Positions 1-8,527 of a stretch of DNA of 49,894 nt are shown here, piece by piece. Within the stretch, counting starts at the first letter, position 1; every line of letters starts with the position of its first letter. The position numbers and the translations under genes are program-made. Origin of the DNA: an uncultured Gilliamella sp. (lineage in GTDB: Bacteria; Pseudomonadota; Gammaproteobacteria; Enterobacterales; Orbaceae); the NCBI GenBank assembly GCA_945271295.1, contig CALYPG010000019.1, positions 1 to 49,894 on the forward strand, in the 5' to 3' direction. The notes under the pieces are model-generated. The model was not told the DNA's origin. It searched no databases and saw only the letters and a list, made by a program, of their open reading frames with translations.

Positions 1-77
1 AATTTTTGATCTTAATCACTAAATTCACTAACCTTATCGCTACCAGCTTTTCGCTCACGCCGTGTCAGTGGATGCGC

Positions 78-105
78 ATTATAGAGACTAAAAAAAATCC
101 TGCAA
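78..105 (-). promoter_or_regulatory. rRNA operon P1 promoter, pointing off the left edge
   Basis: On the minus strand there is TTGCAG (105-100), a 16-base spacer and TATAAT (83-78), followed directly by GCGC and then ATCCACTGACACGG. This is almost the E. coli rrn P1 core, which reads TATAATGCGCCACCACTGACACGG and also has a 16-base spacer and a GC-rich discriminator. The DNA upstream (about 106-140) is made of A and T tracts, as expected of an UP element. The transcribed 16S gene must start beyond position 1. In E. coli an rRNA operon (rrnH) also adjoins gmhB-metNIQ, which supports the call. Confidence 0.85.
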
Positions 106-292
106 GTACTTATTGCTTATTTTTTTCTGTTTGATTTTTTTTTACGCAAGATATGTTAAAAGTAAACTTAGACTATACATTTTTCTTTAATTACTGTTTT
201 ATTATATAGATGTTTTAACTATATTAGCGAGGAATCTACCTCAAATAGTTAAATTAACTTAAATTAGTATATTTTATATATAAGATAATCAA
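106..292. other. AT-rich spacer between rrn promoter and DUF4184 gene
   Basis: The spacer holds long T and A tracts that probably serve as the UP element of the leftward rRNA promoter, and must also contain the rightward promoter of the next gene. No convincing -35/-10 pair for the rightward gene could be chosen, and no small gene is evident. Confidence 0.5.
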
Positions 293-1015
293 ATGCCATT
301 TACCTTCGCTCACCCCGCAATTGTATTGCCTTTTTACAAAAAAACTAGATTGTTTTCAATGACGGCGCTTATCATTGGTAGTATGTCCCCTGATTTTGAA
401 TACTTTTTTAGAATGTCAGTAAGAAGTGATTTTAGTCATAAGGTAATGGGTATTTTTCTGTTTGATTTACCCATAACTTTATTAATTGCTTATTTGTTTC
501 ATTTTTTTATACGTGATGATTTAGTCAAAAATTTACCTTTTTTCCTTTATAGACGATTTGCTAATTCTCTAGTTTTCAATTGGAACCAGTATTGTTATTG
601 CCATTGGAAAGTGGTTTTAACTTCATCGTTAATCGGTATATTTTCTCATATTGGGTGGGATTCTTTTACTCATTTATCAGGTTACTTTGTTCAGCAATTC
701 AGTTTTTTACAAGATTCAATCACAATCCTCAATAAAGAAATTCCAATTTATAAGCTATTACAACATAGCAGTTCTCTTATAGGTATAAGTCTAATCGGAA
801 TATTTATTTTACAGTTACCTGTTGTTACTACTAATAGTAACAATACTATCAGTATTCAATATTGGAGCTTAGTGATAATCATTACAACCTTATTTTTTAT
901 ACTTTACGGATCAATTAATGAATTGGGAAAGGCGGTTGTAATCATTATTGATGGATTATTTTTAGGGTTTATCTTAACGCCTCTTATAATTAAAATCATA
1001 CAGCGTTTATTTTAA
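293..1015 (+). CDS. DUF4184 family membrane protein
   Basis: A 240-residue protein opening MPFTFAHPAIVLPF and followed by LIIGSMSPDFEYF. These are the two hallmark motifs of the DUF4184 family, whose function is unknown. The conserved His and the SPDFE acidic motif suggest a membrane-embedded metal site, by analogy with related membrane hydrolase-like families; this is inference. Several hydrophobic segments follow (about residues 55-75, 105-125, 160-180, 185-210 and 215-235), so it is an inner-membrane protein. No clear ribosome binding site precedes the ATG. It sits between the rRNA promoter and gmhB, which are adjacent in E. coli, so it looks like an insertion into a conserved neighbourhood. 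Confidence 0.8.
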   Translation: MPFTFAHPAIVLPFYKKTRLFSMTALIIGSMSPDFEYFFRMSVRSDFSHKVMGIFLFDLPITLLIAYLFHFFIRDDLVKNLPFFLYRRFANSLVFNWNQYCYCHWKVVLTSSLIGIFSHIGWDSFTHLSGYFVQQFSFLQDSITILNKEIPIYKLLQHSSSLIGISLIGIFILQLPVVTTNSNNTISIQYWSLVIIITTLFFILYGSINELGKAVVIIIDGLFLGFILTPLIIKIIQRLF

Positions 1016-1044
1016 ATAACGCTGTATGAACAATAAATCAATAA

Positions 1045-1581
1045 TTATAATGCTGTTTTTATTTTTTCCGGTAAATCAGCTAAACTATCAATCACCCAAT
1101 CAGCTTGTTTTAAAGCTTCTTCAGTTATAGTATCCCCCGTTTTAACAAGCACTGTTTTTTTAACGCCAGCTCTCTTACCTGATAATAGATCGGATACCCT
1201 ATCTCCAACCATATAGGAATTAGCAATATCTATTTTTAACTCTTTAGCAGCAGTTTGAATCATACCTGGACTCGGTTTTCGACACTCACAATCATCAACT
1301 AATGGATCATGCGGACAATAATAGATACCATCTAAATCAACCCCTCGATCTTGTAATGACCAATCCATCCATTCAGTCAATGTATGAAACTGTTGTTCAG
1401 TAAATATATTTCTAGCAATACCAGATTGATTGGTAGTAATAACTAATAAATATCCCATCTTTTTTAGTTCTTGCATTGCATCAATCACTCCATCAATAAA
1501 ATGGAATTTATCAATCGTATGAACGTAGTTGTAATCTATATTTATAGTACCATCTCGATCTAAAAAAATAGCTGGCTTCAT
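1045..1581 (-). CDS. gmhB: D-glycero-beta-D-manno-heptose-1,7-bisphosphate 7-phosphatase
   Basis: GmhB removes the 7-phosphate from heptose-1,7-bisphosphate during synthesis of ADP-heptose for the lipopolysaccharide inner core; it is cytoplasmic. The 178-residue protein is a HAD-family phosphatase: FLDRDGTIN holds the nucleophile Asp8 and acid/base Asp10, VITTNQSG is motif II, and MVGDRVSDL is the distal Mg-binding motif. The family's zinc-binding Cys-His-Cys-Cys loop is present near residues 88-101 ([20 protein letters not shown]). An AAGGAGA ribosome binding site precedes the ATG. The gene is divergent from metNIQ, exactly as in E. coli. Length matches the family. Confidence 0.95.
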   Translation of the reverse strand: MKPAIFLDRDGTINIDYNYVHTIDKFHFIDGVIDAMQELKKMGYLLVITTNQSGIARNIFTEQQFHTLTEWMDWSLQDRGVDLDGIYYCPHDPLVDDCECRKPSPGMIQTAAKELKIDIANSYMVGDRVSDLLSGKRAGVKKTVLVKTGDTITEEALKQADWVIDSLADLPEKIKTAL

Positions 1582-1631
1582 TTTACTTTTGGTCTCCTTC
1601 TTGGATAGACATCAATTTAGCATAATAGTGA

Positions 1632-1660
1632 TTGACTTAGATGTCTAGACGTCTTAATAT
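1632..1660 (+). promoter_or_regulatory. metNIQ promoter with two MetJ boxes in the spacer
   Basis: TTGACT (1632-1637) and TAATAT (1655-1660) are separated by exactly 17 bases. The spacer contains AGATGTCT (1639-1646) immediately followed by AGACGTCT (1647-1654), that is two adjoining met boxes; the second is a perfect match to the MetJ consensus and the first differs at one base. MetJ with S-adenosylmethionine would bind as stacked dimers and block RNA polymerase. Transcription should start near 1667, about 23 bases before the metN ATG. A weaker half-match, AGACATCA, lies around 1608-1615. Confidence 0.9.
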
Positions 1661-1689
1661 TCGTTTATCAACATTTTTTTTTCTATATT

Positions 1690-2721
1690 ATGATACAACT
1701 ACAACATATTTCGAAAATATTTGAACATAATAAAACGCCAATTCATGCATTAAAAGATATCTCTATACATGTTCCTAAAGGGAAAATTTATGGTGTTATT
1801 GGCAAATCAGGAGCGGGAAAGAGTACACTTATTCGCTGTGTTAATCTATTAGAAAAACCAACTAGTGGTAAAATTTTTTTTGATAATCAAGAAATAACTA
1901 ATCTTTCAAATAGACAATTAATTCAAGTACGCCGAAAAATTAGCATGATTTTTCAACACTTTAATCTTCTTTCCTCACGAACAGTATTTGATAATATTGC
2001 TTTTCCACTTGAATTGAACAAAACGCCTAAAGCAATTATTAAACAAAAAGTAAACGAACTTATTACATTAGTTGGTTTATCAGAAAAAACCAATGTTTAT
2101 CCAGCTAATTTATCTGGTGGTCAAAAACAACGTGTTGCTATTGCTAGAGCTTTAGCCAGTGACCCTAAAGTATTACTCTGCGATGAAGCGACTAGTGCCC
2201 TCGATCCAGAAACCACCCGTTCAATTCTAGAATTATTAAAAGATATTAATCAAAAATTCGATCTGACTATCTTATTAATTACCCATGAAATGGACGTTGT
2301 AAAACAAATCTGTGACCAAGTTGCCGTAATTAGTGATGGACAGTTAGTTGAACAGTCCTCTGTTGGTGAAATGTTCTCTCATGCTAAAACGGATATTGCT
2401 CGACAGTTTATTCAATCAACTTTACACCTCAACATTCCGGATGATTATTTAGCAAAATTATCACCAGATTATAAAGAGGGTCTTAATCCTTTAGTTCGTT
2501 TAGAGTTTACAGGGGTATCCGTTGATCTACCATTATTATCACAAATTGCTAAAGAGTTCGATATTGATAGCAACATTATCAGTGCACAAATGGATTATGC
2601 TGGAGGAGTCAAATTTGGACTAATGTTGGCTGAAATGAAAGGAAGTCCTAAAGATACTTTATCAGCAATACAATTTTTGGAAAAACACAACACCAAAGTA
2701 GAGGTGCTTGGCTATGCTTGA
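1690..2721 (+). CDS. metN: Methionine ABC importer, ATPase subunit MetN
   Basis: ATP-binding subunit of the MetNIQ importer for L- and D-methionine, on the cytoplasmic face of the inner membrane. The 343-residue protein shows Walker [10 protein letters not shown] (38-46), the signature LSGGQKQR (141-148), Walker B VLLCDE (161-166) and the switch His199. The last ~85 residues form the NIL domain, which binds methionine in the cytoplasm and inhibits transport when the pool is high. No Shine-Dalgarno is visible before the ATG, which follows a T-rich stretch close to the predicted transcript start, so the leader is very short. It is the first gene of a three-gene operon under MetJ boxes and overlaps metI by 8 bases. 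Confidence 0.97.
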   Translation: MIQLQHISKIFEHNKTPIHALKDISIHVPKGKIYGVIGKSGAGKSTLIRCVNLLEKPTSGKIFFDNQEITNLSNRQLIQVRRKISMIFQHFNLLSSRTVFDNIAFPLELNKTPKAIIKQKVNELITLVGLSEKTNVYPANLSGGQKQRVAIARALASDPKVLLCDEATSALDPETTRSILELLKDINQKFDLTILLITHEMDVVKQICDQVAVISDGQLVEQSSVGEMFSHAKTDIARQFIQSTLHLNIPDDYLAKLSPDYKEGLNPLVRLEFTGVSVDLPLLSQIAKEFDIDSNIISAQMDYAGGVKFGLMLAEMKGSPKDTLSAIQFLEKHNTKVEVLGYA

Positions 2722-3475
2722 TTTTTTACCCTCATTTCAACCATTTGAATCATTGATGATATACTTATCTCATTATCAATTTTGGACACATTTTATTGCA
2801 TTTACCTCTTCTTTTGATGGATTTAGTGAGGCAATGATCTTAAAAATTGCTCAATCGACAGATGATACTATTTACATGGTGGTACTATCTGCTTTTTTTG
2901 GGTCAATTATCGGATTACCATTAGGTATTTTGCTTTATACAACACGTAAAGGGGAAATACTAGATTGCTATGTAGCTAATAGTACGATTTCATTTATTAC
3001 CAATATATTTCGATCGATACCTTTTATTATACTGATTGTTTGGATTATTCCTTTTACTACTTTTTTGATGAGTACCTTTATTGGTAAACAAGCTGCAGTT
3101 GTCCCGCTAAGTATTGGTGTTGCGCCATTAATTGCCCGTATGATTGAAAATGCTCTATTAGAAGTACCAAAAGGTTTAATTGAGGCAGCACGTTCAATGG
3201 GTGCAACGCCACTACAAATCATTTATAAAGTTTTATTGCCAGAAGCATTACCTGCTATTGTCAATAGTATGACAATCACTTTAATCACTCTAACGGGATA
3301 TATAGCGATGGCAGGAGCTGTTGGTGCTGGCGGACTTGGTCAGTTGGCTATTCAATATGGTTATATTGGTCATAAACCAGCAATAATGAATACTGTTGTT
3401 GTTTTATTAGTAATTTTTGTCTTTCTTATTCAATTTTTAGGTAACACATTTGTCAAACGTGTTACTCATCATTAA
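2714..3475 (+). CDS. metI: Methionine ABC importer, permease subunit MetI
   Basis: Inner-membrane permease of the methionine importer. The core matches MetI closely: [14 protein letters not shown], then the MetN-contacting EAA loop around [15 protein letters not shown], then [17 protein letters not shown]. The ATG at 2714 overlaps the metN stop and has GAGGTG seven bases upstream, so I prefer it over a TTG at 2708. That gives 253 residues, about 36 more than E. coli MetI (217). An internal ATG at 2834 would give 213 residues, close to the usual length, but its GAGG lies only two bases away. The extra N-terminus is therefore either a real extension or a start-site ambiguity. Confidence 0.93.
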   Translation: MLDFLPSFQPFESLMIYLSHYQFWTHFIAFTSSFDGFSEAMILKIAQSTDDTIYMVVLSAFFGSIIGLPLGILLYTTRKGEILDCYVANSTISFITNIFRSIPFIILIVWIIPFTTFLMSTFIGKQAAVVPLSIGVAPLIARMIENALLEVPKGLIEAARSMGATPLQIIYKVLLPEALPAIVNSMTITLITLTGYIAMAGAVGAGGLGQLAIQYGYIGHKPAIMNTVVVLLVIFVFLIQFLGNTFVKRVTHH

Positions 3476-3489
3476 TTTTGGAGGAACTT

Positions 3490-4392
3490 ATGTCAATTAA
3501 AAATCTAGCAGTGATTACTACATTGGTGAGTACACTTTTTTTAACAGGTTGTGATAATGGTAAACAATCAATAGTAACGGACAATAAATCTACAGAATCA
3601 GCTACAGTCAACTCTCTTAAAGTTGGGGTAATTGCTGGAGCAGACCAAGAAGAAGCTGAAGTAGCTCAACAACAAGCAAAAGAGCGTTACAATCTTGATG
3701 TTGAACTGGTTATTTTTAATGATTATGTGACACCGAATCGAGCTTTAAATGATGGATTAATAGATGTTAATGTATTTCAACACAAACCATATTTAGACGA
3801 ACAAATGAAAGAAAGAGGTTATAAATTAGCCGTAGTTGGTAATACATTTGTTTTCCCAATTGCATCTTATTCTAAAAAACTAAAACCAATAGCGAGTAGT
3901 GATGAAACAACTGAAGGTGTAAAAGTTACTTCACCACGTGGTGAAATTTACCTGATTCCGGCTAATGCAACTATTGCCATCCCCAATGATCCAACCAATT
4001 TAGGTCGAGCATTGCTTTTATTACAACATGAAGGAATGCTTACAGTTGATAAATCAAAAGGATTATTGCCAACCGTACTTGATATTACTAGCAATCCGTA
4101 CAACTATAAAATAGTCGAACTCGAAGCACCAATGCTACCGCGTTCTTTAGATGACCCTCAAATTGATTTGGCTATAATTAACAACACTTTTGCGGCACCT
4201 GAGAATCTAATACCAAGCAAAAATGGTATTTTTGTTGAAGACAAACAGTCACCTTATATCAACGTCATTGTTGCTCGCGAAGAAAATAAAGATGATGAAA
4301 ATGTCAAAAACTTTGTTAAATCTTACCAAACTGAAGCTGTAGCCAAAAAAGCGGATGAAATTTTCAAAGGTGGAGCAATTCGCGGTTGGTAA
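3490..4392 (+). CDS. metQ: Methionine-binding lipoprotein MetQ
   Basis: Periplasmic substrate-binding lipoprotein that delivers methionine to MetNI. The ATG at 3490 follows GGAGGA, giving about 300 residues. A lipoprotein signal peptide ends in the lipobox LTGC, so the protein is lipid-anchored at that Cys. The NlpA/MetQ fold is recognisable from LKVGVIAGADQEEAEVA, DVNVFQHKPYLDEQ, IPNDPTNLGRALLLL, DLAIINNTFA and the C-terminal PYINVIVAREENKDDENV. A hairpin with stems 4422-4429 and 4438-4445 lies 30 bases after the stop and could end the operon, although it lacks a T-run. Confidence 0.96.
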   Translation: MSIKNLAVITTLVSTLFLTGCDNGKQSIVTDNKSTESATVNSLKVGVIAGADQEEAEVAQQQAKERYNLDVELVIFNDYVTPNRALNDGLIDVNVFQHKPYLDEQMKERGYKLAVVGNTFVFPIASYSKKLKPIASSDETTEGVKVTSPRGEIYLIPANATIAIPNDPTNLGRALLLLQHEGMLTVDKSKGLLPTVLDITSNPYNYKIVELEAPMLPRSLDDPQIDLAIINNTFAAPENLIPSKNGIFVEDKQSPYINVIVAREENKDDENVKNFVKSYQTEAVAKKADEIFKGGAIRGW

Positions 4393-4421
4393 CTATCTGT
4401 AAATGAACTATTTGTTATAAA

Positions 4422-4445
4422 TTCCGTCGGCTAAAGTCGACGGAA
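4422..4445 (+). terminator. Hairpin after metNIQ
   Basis: TTCCGTCG (4422-4429) pairs perfectly with CGACGGAA (4438-4445) around an 8-base loop. It is followed by AATAGTAAC rather than a T-run, so it may act as an RNA-stabilising 3' end or a weak terminator of the methionine operon. Confidence 0.5.
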
Positions 4446-4520
4446 AATAGTAACTAAAATAAATTATAACATCAATAATTATTCATCAAATCCAGCAACT
4501 GACTAACCAAATCATAAATA

Positions 4521-5237
4521 ATGACATATAGAATTGATCCAATTGGTATTATTCATTCCCCTTATAGTGAAAAATTTGCCGTACCAAGGCAACCTAATCT
4601 AGTTTCTGCCGGGCAAGGTGAGCTTCATCTATTACCACCCTATAACGATCCGAATAGTGTAAAAGGATTAGAACAATTTTCACATTTATGGCTTTTATTT
4701 CAATTTCATCAAATTAATCCTGAAAAATGGCGTTTAACGGTCAGACCTCCTCGCTTAGGAGGTAATAAAACACTAGGAGTATTCGCCACCAGATCACCAT
4801 TTAGACCGAATCATATTGGACTTTCAGCGGTGGAATTAAAAGATATTGTTGTTATCAATAAACAAGTGATTTTAAAATTAGGTAGTCTTGATTTAGTTGA
4901 TAAAACACCTATTATCGACATCAAACCTTATGTACCTTATTGTGATAGTTATCCAAATGCTAATGCTGGTTATGCTCAATCAATACCTGAACAAAAACTA
5001 ACTGTAAATTTTTTATCGCCTGTGCTCACACAGCTTTCTTTATACCAATTAAAATATCCCCAACTTAAAGAATTAATAACTCAAGTTATTGCCCAAGATC
5101 CGAGACCTGCTTATAAACAAAGTAACCTTGAACCACAAACTTATGGTATTACGCTGTACCAGTTTAATATCAAGTGGCAAATAACCGATCAGCAAGCAAC
5201 CGTTATTGATATTTGCGAAGATAATGACAAAACATAA
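4521..5237 (+). CDS. trmO: tRNA (adenine(37)-N6)-methyltransferase TrmO
   Basis: TrmO (YaeB/TsaA) adds the N6-methyl group to t6A37 in threonine tRNAs, using S-adenosylmethionine. The 238-residue protein begins YRIDPIGIIHSPYSEKFAVPRQ and contains LEQFSHLWLLFQFH, VRPPRLGG, GVFATRSPFRPNHIGLS and DLVDKTPIIDIKPYVPYCD, all typical of the TsaA beta-barrel. The C-terminal extension (about residues 160-238, with DPRPAY) is like that of the enteric form. The length is close to E. coli TrmO (235). No good ribosome binding site is seen. In E. coli the gene is also close to metQ, so the order is conserved. Confidence 0.93.
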   Translation: MTYRIDPIGIIHSPYSEKFAVPRQPNLVSAGQGELHLLPPYNDPNSVKGLEQFSHLWLLFQFHQINPEKWRLTVRPPRLGGNKTLGVFATRSPFRPNHIGLSAVELKDIVVINKQVILKLGSLDLVDKTPIIDIKPYVPYCDSYPNANAGYAQSIPEQKLTVNFLSPVLTQLSLYQLKYPQLKELITQVIAQDPRPAYKQSNLEPQTYGITLYQFNIKWQITDQQATVIDICEDNDKT

Positions 5238-5460
5238 AAGAACTTTAATTATTCTGATTGCTATGAATTTTAGATCAGCCTTTATATAGATAGTCATATA
5301 ATTCAGATAGCGTTTATAAGAAAAACTGTAAAATTTACCTATAACAAAATGGAAGAATTAGGAATAGCAAGAAAGTAATAACATTAAACCCATTACCTAT
5401 ATTTTGTTAACATGCTTTTTATCAATTCACGTTGAAAAAAGTGAGTATGATAGAACTAGT

Positions 5461-5477
5461 CTGGCACATTGTTTGCG
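5461..5477 (+). promoter_or_regulatory. Sigma-54-like -24/-12 element
   Basis: CTGGCACATTGTTTGCG contains the invariant GG (5463-5464) and GC (5475-5476) separated by exactly 10 bases, with TGGCAC and TTGC both complete. This matches the sigma-54 consensus well at -24 and -12. The start would be near 5488, leaving only about 50 bases to the terminator. Whether this organism has RpoN cannot be seen here, and no enhancer site was identified, so this could be chance. Confidence 0.35.
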
Positions 5478-5501
5478 GTGTTTAACATTCCTACACCTTT
5501 C

Positions 5502-5538
5502 AAAATACCACTAAGATTAATAATCTTAGTGGTATTTT
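5502..5538. terminator. Strong bidirectional terminator
   Basis: AAAATACCACTAAGATTA (5502-5519) is followed after one base by its exact complement (5521-5538). Both strands end in T-runs. It terminates the leftward hslR-hslO transcript and any rightward transcript from the trmO side. Confidence 0.88.
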
Positions 5539-5546
5539 TTACATAC

Positions 5547-6410
5547 TTAATGATAATTGCAATGCTGTTTATTTCTTAAGTCTGCTATATCAATCGCATC
5601 AAATAAGTAATTTTTACCACAATAATCACAATGAATATTAATTTTACCATTTTCTTCTTTTAAAATTTGATCAACTTCATCCGATGGCAATGTCATTAAA
5701 CTACTTTCACAACGTTGGCGAGAACAACCACATTTAAATGTAATATTCTGTGTTTCAAAAAGGCGAACTTGTTCTTGATTATATAATCGATATAAAATTT
5801 CATCAGTGGACAATTGAAACAACTCATCACTCGTAATTGTTTCAGTTAATGCATTAAGATGCTCAAACGATTCATTGGTATTTTCATCGTTTGGTAATAC
5901 TTGTAGCAAGATACCTGCAGCGATAGGTTTATTATTATGTACACCTATTTTCACAAATAATCGTGTAGGTAATTGTTCAGATTGCATAAAATAGTTTTCT
6001 ATACATCCAATTAATGTGTCTTTCTCTAATCCAACAATGCCTTGATAACGCTCACCATTTAGGGGAGTAATGGTAATAACAATATAACCATTACCAACCA
6101 TTTCTTTAAGCGTTGCATTATCTGTAATTTCACCATTAACGCGAGCAACACCACGTAGTTCTTGCTGGTTGTTACCATTGACTACAGCTAAAGTTAACGG
6201 GCCATCACCTTGTAACTGAACAGTAATATCACCTTCGAATTTCAAAGTTGCAGTCAATAAGCTGCTAGCAACAAGTAATTCTCCCAACAGTTTTTGCACA
6301 GCAATAGGATAGCTATGATTATCTAAAATAGCTTGATATGTCTGCTCTAAACGTGTAATTTCGCCTCGAACAGGATGATCATCAAATAAAAATCGGTTTA
6401 AAGTATCCAT
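5547..6410 (-). CDS. hslO: Redox-regulated chaperone Hsp33
   Basis: Hsp33 is a cytoplasmic holdase that is switched on when its zinc-binding cysteines are oxidised during oxidative or bleach stress. The 287-residue protein has the N-terminal substrate-binding domain (starting [15 protein letters not shown]) and the C-terminal redox switch with all four cysteines: [10 protein letters not shown] and HCDYCGKNY, the CxC and CxxC pairs. It lies one base after the hslR stop, with no separate ribosome binding site close to its ATG, so it is probably translated by coupling. The same pair order, hslR-hslO, occurs in E. coli. Confidence 0.96.
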   Translation of the reverse strand: MDTLNRFLFDDHPVRGEITRLEQTYQAILDNHSYPIAVQKLLGELLVASSLLTATLKFEGDITVQLQGDGPLTLAVVNGNNQQELRGVARVNGEITDNATLKEMVGNGYIVITITPLNGERYQGIVGLEKDTLIGCIENYFMQSEQLPTRLFVKIGVHNNKPIAAGILLQVLPNDENTNESFEHLNALTETITSDELFQLSTDEILYRLYNQEQVRLFETQNITFKCGCSRQRCESSLMTLPSDEVDQILKEENGKINIHCDYCGKNYLFDAIDIADLRNKQHCNYH

Positions 6411-6411
6411 A

Positions 6412-6810
6412 TTAATTATTATCGCTTTGTTGTCTCTCCAATTTAAATTTAATCAAATTACGACGCTCTTTTTTATCGGGTTTTCTATCCGGATGAGGCA
6501 TTGTCAACGCATTCAATCTACGCGCCTGCGCAACTTTTTCGCGTTTAACTATACTATCTGGTGTTTCTTGATACAGTCGTTGAGCTTCACTAGCAGATCT
6601 ACGTTGCCCACTAATTTCCAAAATTCGAATTGTTTTCTGATCAGAACCTTGTCGAAGTATTAAAGTTGCACCAACTTCAACTAATTTACTAGGTTTTGTA
6701 CGTTGTCCATTGTAATGGACTTTACCACCTTCAACCATCTCACGAGCAAGTGAACGTGTTTTATAAAATCTAGCTACCCATAACCATTTATCAATTCTTA
6801 CTGGATCCAT
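6412..6810 (-). CDS. hslR: Ribosome-associated heat shock protein Hsp15
   Basis: Hsp15 binds free 50S subunits carrying stalled nascent chains and helps recycle them. The protein has an N-terminal S4 RNA-binding domain ([19 protein letters not shown], then [17 protein letters not shown]) and the Hsp15 tail ending [22 protein letters not shown] chose the ATG at 6810 because GAGG lies five bases upstream and the result (132 residues) matches E. coli HslR (133). Upstream in-frame ATGs at 6834 and 6855 would add 8 or 15 residues and have no ribosome binding site. First gene of the hslR-hslO pair. Confidence 0.92.
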   Translation of the reverse strand: MDPVRIDKWLWVARFYKTRSLAREMVEGGKVHYNGQRTKPSKLVEVGATLILRQGSDQKTIRILEISGQRRSASEAQRLYQETPDSIVKREKVAQARRLNALTMPHPDRKPDKKERRNLIKFKLERQQSDNN

Positions 6811-6913
6811 TACATCCTCAATGTCATAGTTCATATCGAATAAATTTGATACCAAAACATATAGATATCATAAAAATATCTTTCTAAATTATATAAGAAT
6901 GATTTTACGAAAA

Positions 6914-8527
6914 TCAATGTTCAGATGTAACGACATAATCATTATTCTCAACAGATATAATGCCAGATAAACTAAATGGCGAAATTTTTCCATGTAAATC
7001 TGCTTTATAATTCATAGCATTAGGTGGTTGTTTCACCAATTTCCATTCTTTCAGTAATGAACTTTTTATATTGTAAGCATTAAATTTTAATGACAAAAAT
7101 TCAGTTTGCGAAGGATCGAGTGTTGCTATCGATTCTAACATTCCGCCCTGATTTATTAGAGTACTAAAATTCAAAATAGCACAATTATAATCATCAAATT
7201 TTACAACTAAATCTGGATAGGTGATATCAATGCGATTAATCGATCCTTTTTCTGCTTTAAAAAATAATGTCCCTGAATATAATCCTAGTTTGCCATTTTT
7301 TGCTAACGATATGTTCGAACCAGAAACTTCCAAATTGGAAAAAATAAAAGGATAATCAGAATTAGTTTGAATTATCATACTTGGTAAAATTGTTAATTGC
7401 TCAATATTAATTTGACTAAATATATCTGGTAATAATGGCCGTTCTAATTTTTCAGGTAACTCATAATTGGCACCGACCAGAGTCAGCTGTGCTAGTTGCA
7501 GCTCATTATTTTGCCAACTTCCAGTAAAACTCACATTGCCTTTGTTCCAAGTTGCCATCGCTTTTTCAATTTTAATTGCGTGCTCTTGAGACTTTAACTT
7601 AATCAATACAGAAGAAAACAAATCATCATGCCACATAGCGGTTTCGGCATCAAAAACAAAAGAACTCTGATCAAATCGCCACTGTTTATCATAACTTATA
7701 TCGGTTGCTTCAATATTCCCTTTATCAAATGAAAAATTTGGTAACTGAATGCTACTTTCAAACATCGAAAATTGACGAATTGTGAACTTTGGCAAAACAC
7801 TAGGTAATTTATTTAAGTCTTCTTCATTAGATAATTGGAAATGAATATTATTAATCTTTAATTGCTCAATATCAAAACTATCATCAGCTAATATTTTTAA
7901 TTTACTTACAAAAAATCCATTATTAATATTACCTCCCATATTAGTAATAGAGGTAATATCATCCTGATGATATCCTTGAATTAAAACTGATTCCATTGGC
8001 AATTGATTAAATAAAACTTGTTGTGCAGTTAAATCAAATTCATATTTCTCTTTCCCAGATATAGTGAATGGTTTAATCCCACCATTAACTTGTTGCAGTG
8101 ACAATTTATCTTGCCCCTTATTTATTGAAAGATTAACTGTCGAATCAATAAATTTTAAGGTATTTGCCGAAATTTCATCATTGGTAAGCAGCTTATCGCC
8201 ATTGATTATACCATTGACCACTATGACGTAATTAAAATGTTTTAATTGCCAAAGATCATCTTTATCTAATCCAATGATTAATTTTGAAATTTTAACAAAA
8301 TCTTGTTGACCGTCACGTACCACCACATCATCAAAAACTAATTCAGATGAATTTGAAAAAAAAGAGTGATTAATGCCACCTATTGAAATAGAGTATGGAC
8401 TTAATTTTGATAATTGTTGGCTAATTATTCGCGCACCAAAAGAAGTTTGTGCAATAAAATAAGGGAATAAAATTAAACAACAAACAATTATCAATAAAAT
8501 AATTATATAAAATCGTAATCGCGCCAT
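6914..8527 (-). CDS. yicH: AsmA-like envelope protein related to YicH
   Basis: A 537-residue protein with one N-terminal transmembrane anchor (about residues 5-27) and a long beta-rich periplasmic part. It resembles E. coli YicH (569 aa), an AsmA-superfamily protein: note YFIAQTSFGARIISQQLSK, then LQQVNGGIKPFTISG, and the near-terminal layout AMNYKADLHGKISPFSLSG. AsmA-superfamily proteins are thought to form bridges for lipid movement between the inner and outer membranes or to affect outer-membrane assembly; the role of YicH itself is unknown. No ribosome binding site is visible before the ATG. It stands alone between hslR and greA, transcribed divergently from greA. The symbol is by resemblance. 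Confidence 0.7.
   Translation of the reverse strand: MARLRFYIIILLIIVCCLILFPYFIAQTSFGARIISQQLSKLSPYSISIGGINHSFFSNSSELVFDDVVVRDGQQDFVKISKLIIGLDKDDLWQLKHFNYVIVVNGIINGDKLLTNDEISANTLKFIDSTVNLSINKGQDKLSLQQVNGGIKPFTISGKEKYEFDLTAQQVLFNQLPMESVLIQGYHQDDITSITNMGGNINNGFFVSKLKILADDSFDIEQLKINNIHFQLSNEEDLNKLPSVLPKFTIRQFSMFESSIQLPNFSFDKGNIEATDISYDKQWRFDQSSFVFDAETAMWHDDLFSSVLIKLKSQEHAIKIEKAMATWNKGNVSFTGSWQNNELQLAQLTLVGANYELPEKLERPLLPDIFSQINIEQLTILPSMIIQTNSDYPFIFSNLEVSGSNISLAKNGKLGLYSGTLFFKAEKGSINRIDITYPDLVVKFDDYNCAILNFSTLINQGGMLESIATLDPSQTEFLSLKFNAYNIKSSLLKEWKLVKQPPNAMNYKADLHGKISPFSLSGIISVENNDYVVTSEH

Larger units (their letters stand above)
5458..5538 (+). ncRNA. Candidate small RNA ending at a perfect terminator
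   Basis: A TATGAT hexamer (5446-5451, weak -35) could start a transcript near 5458. It would contain a small hairpin, GGTGT (5477-5481) with ACACC (5493-5497), then an A/T-rich single-stranded stretch, then the terminator hairpin at 5502-5538 with a T-run. Hairpin, AU-rich linker and terminator with U-tail is the usual layout of Hfq-dependent sRNAs. There is no ORF in it. The alternative is that the hairpin only terminates hslO and no plus-strand RNA exists. Confidence 0.35.
5238..5546. other. Intergenic region trmO-hslO with a possible sRNA
   Basis: Three hundred bases without a protein gene. The left half is AT-rich with an imperfect long-range inverted repeat (TAACAAAAT near 5341 and ATTTTGTTA near 5401). 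The right half carries a TATGAT -10-like element, a sigma-54-like element, a small hairpin and a strong bidirectional terminator, described separately. Confidence 0.6.

Noticed and set aside
5073-5297. 74-codon minus-strand ORF at the end of trmO
   Set aside because: Mostly antisense to trmO, with no ribosome binding site or recognisable features.
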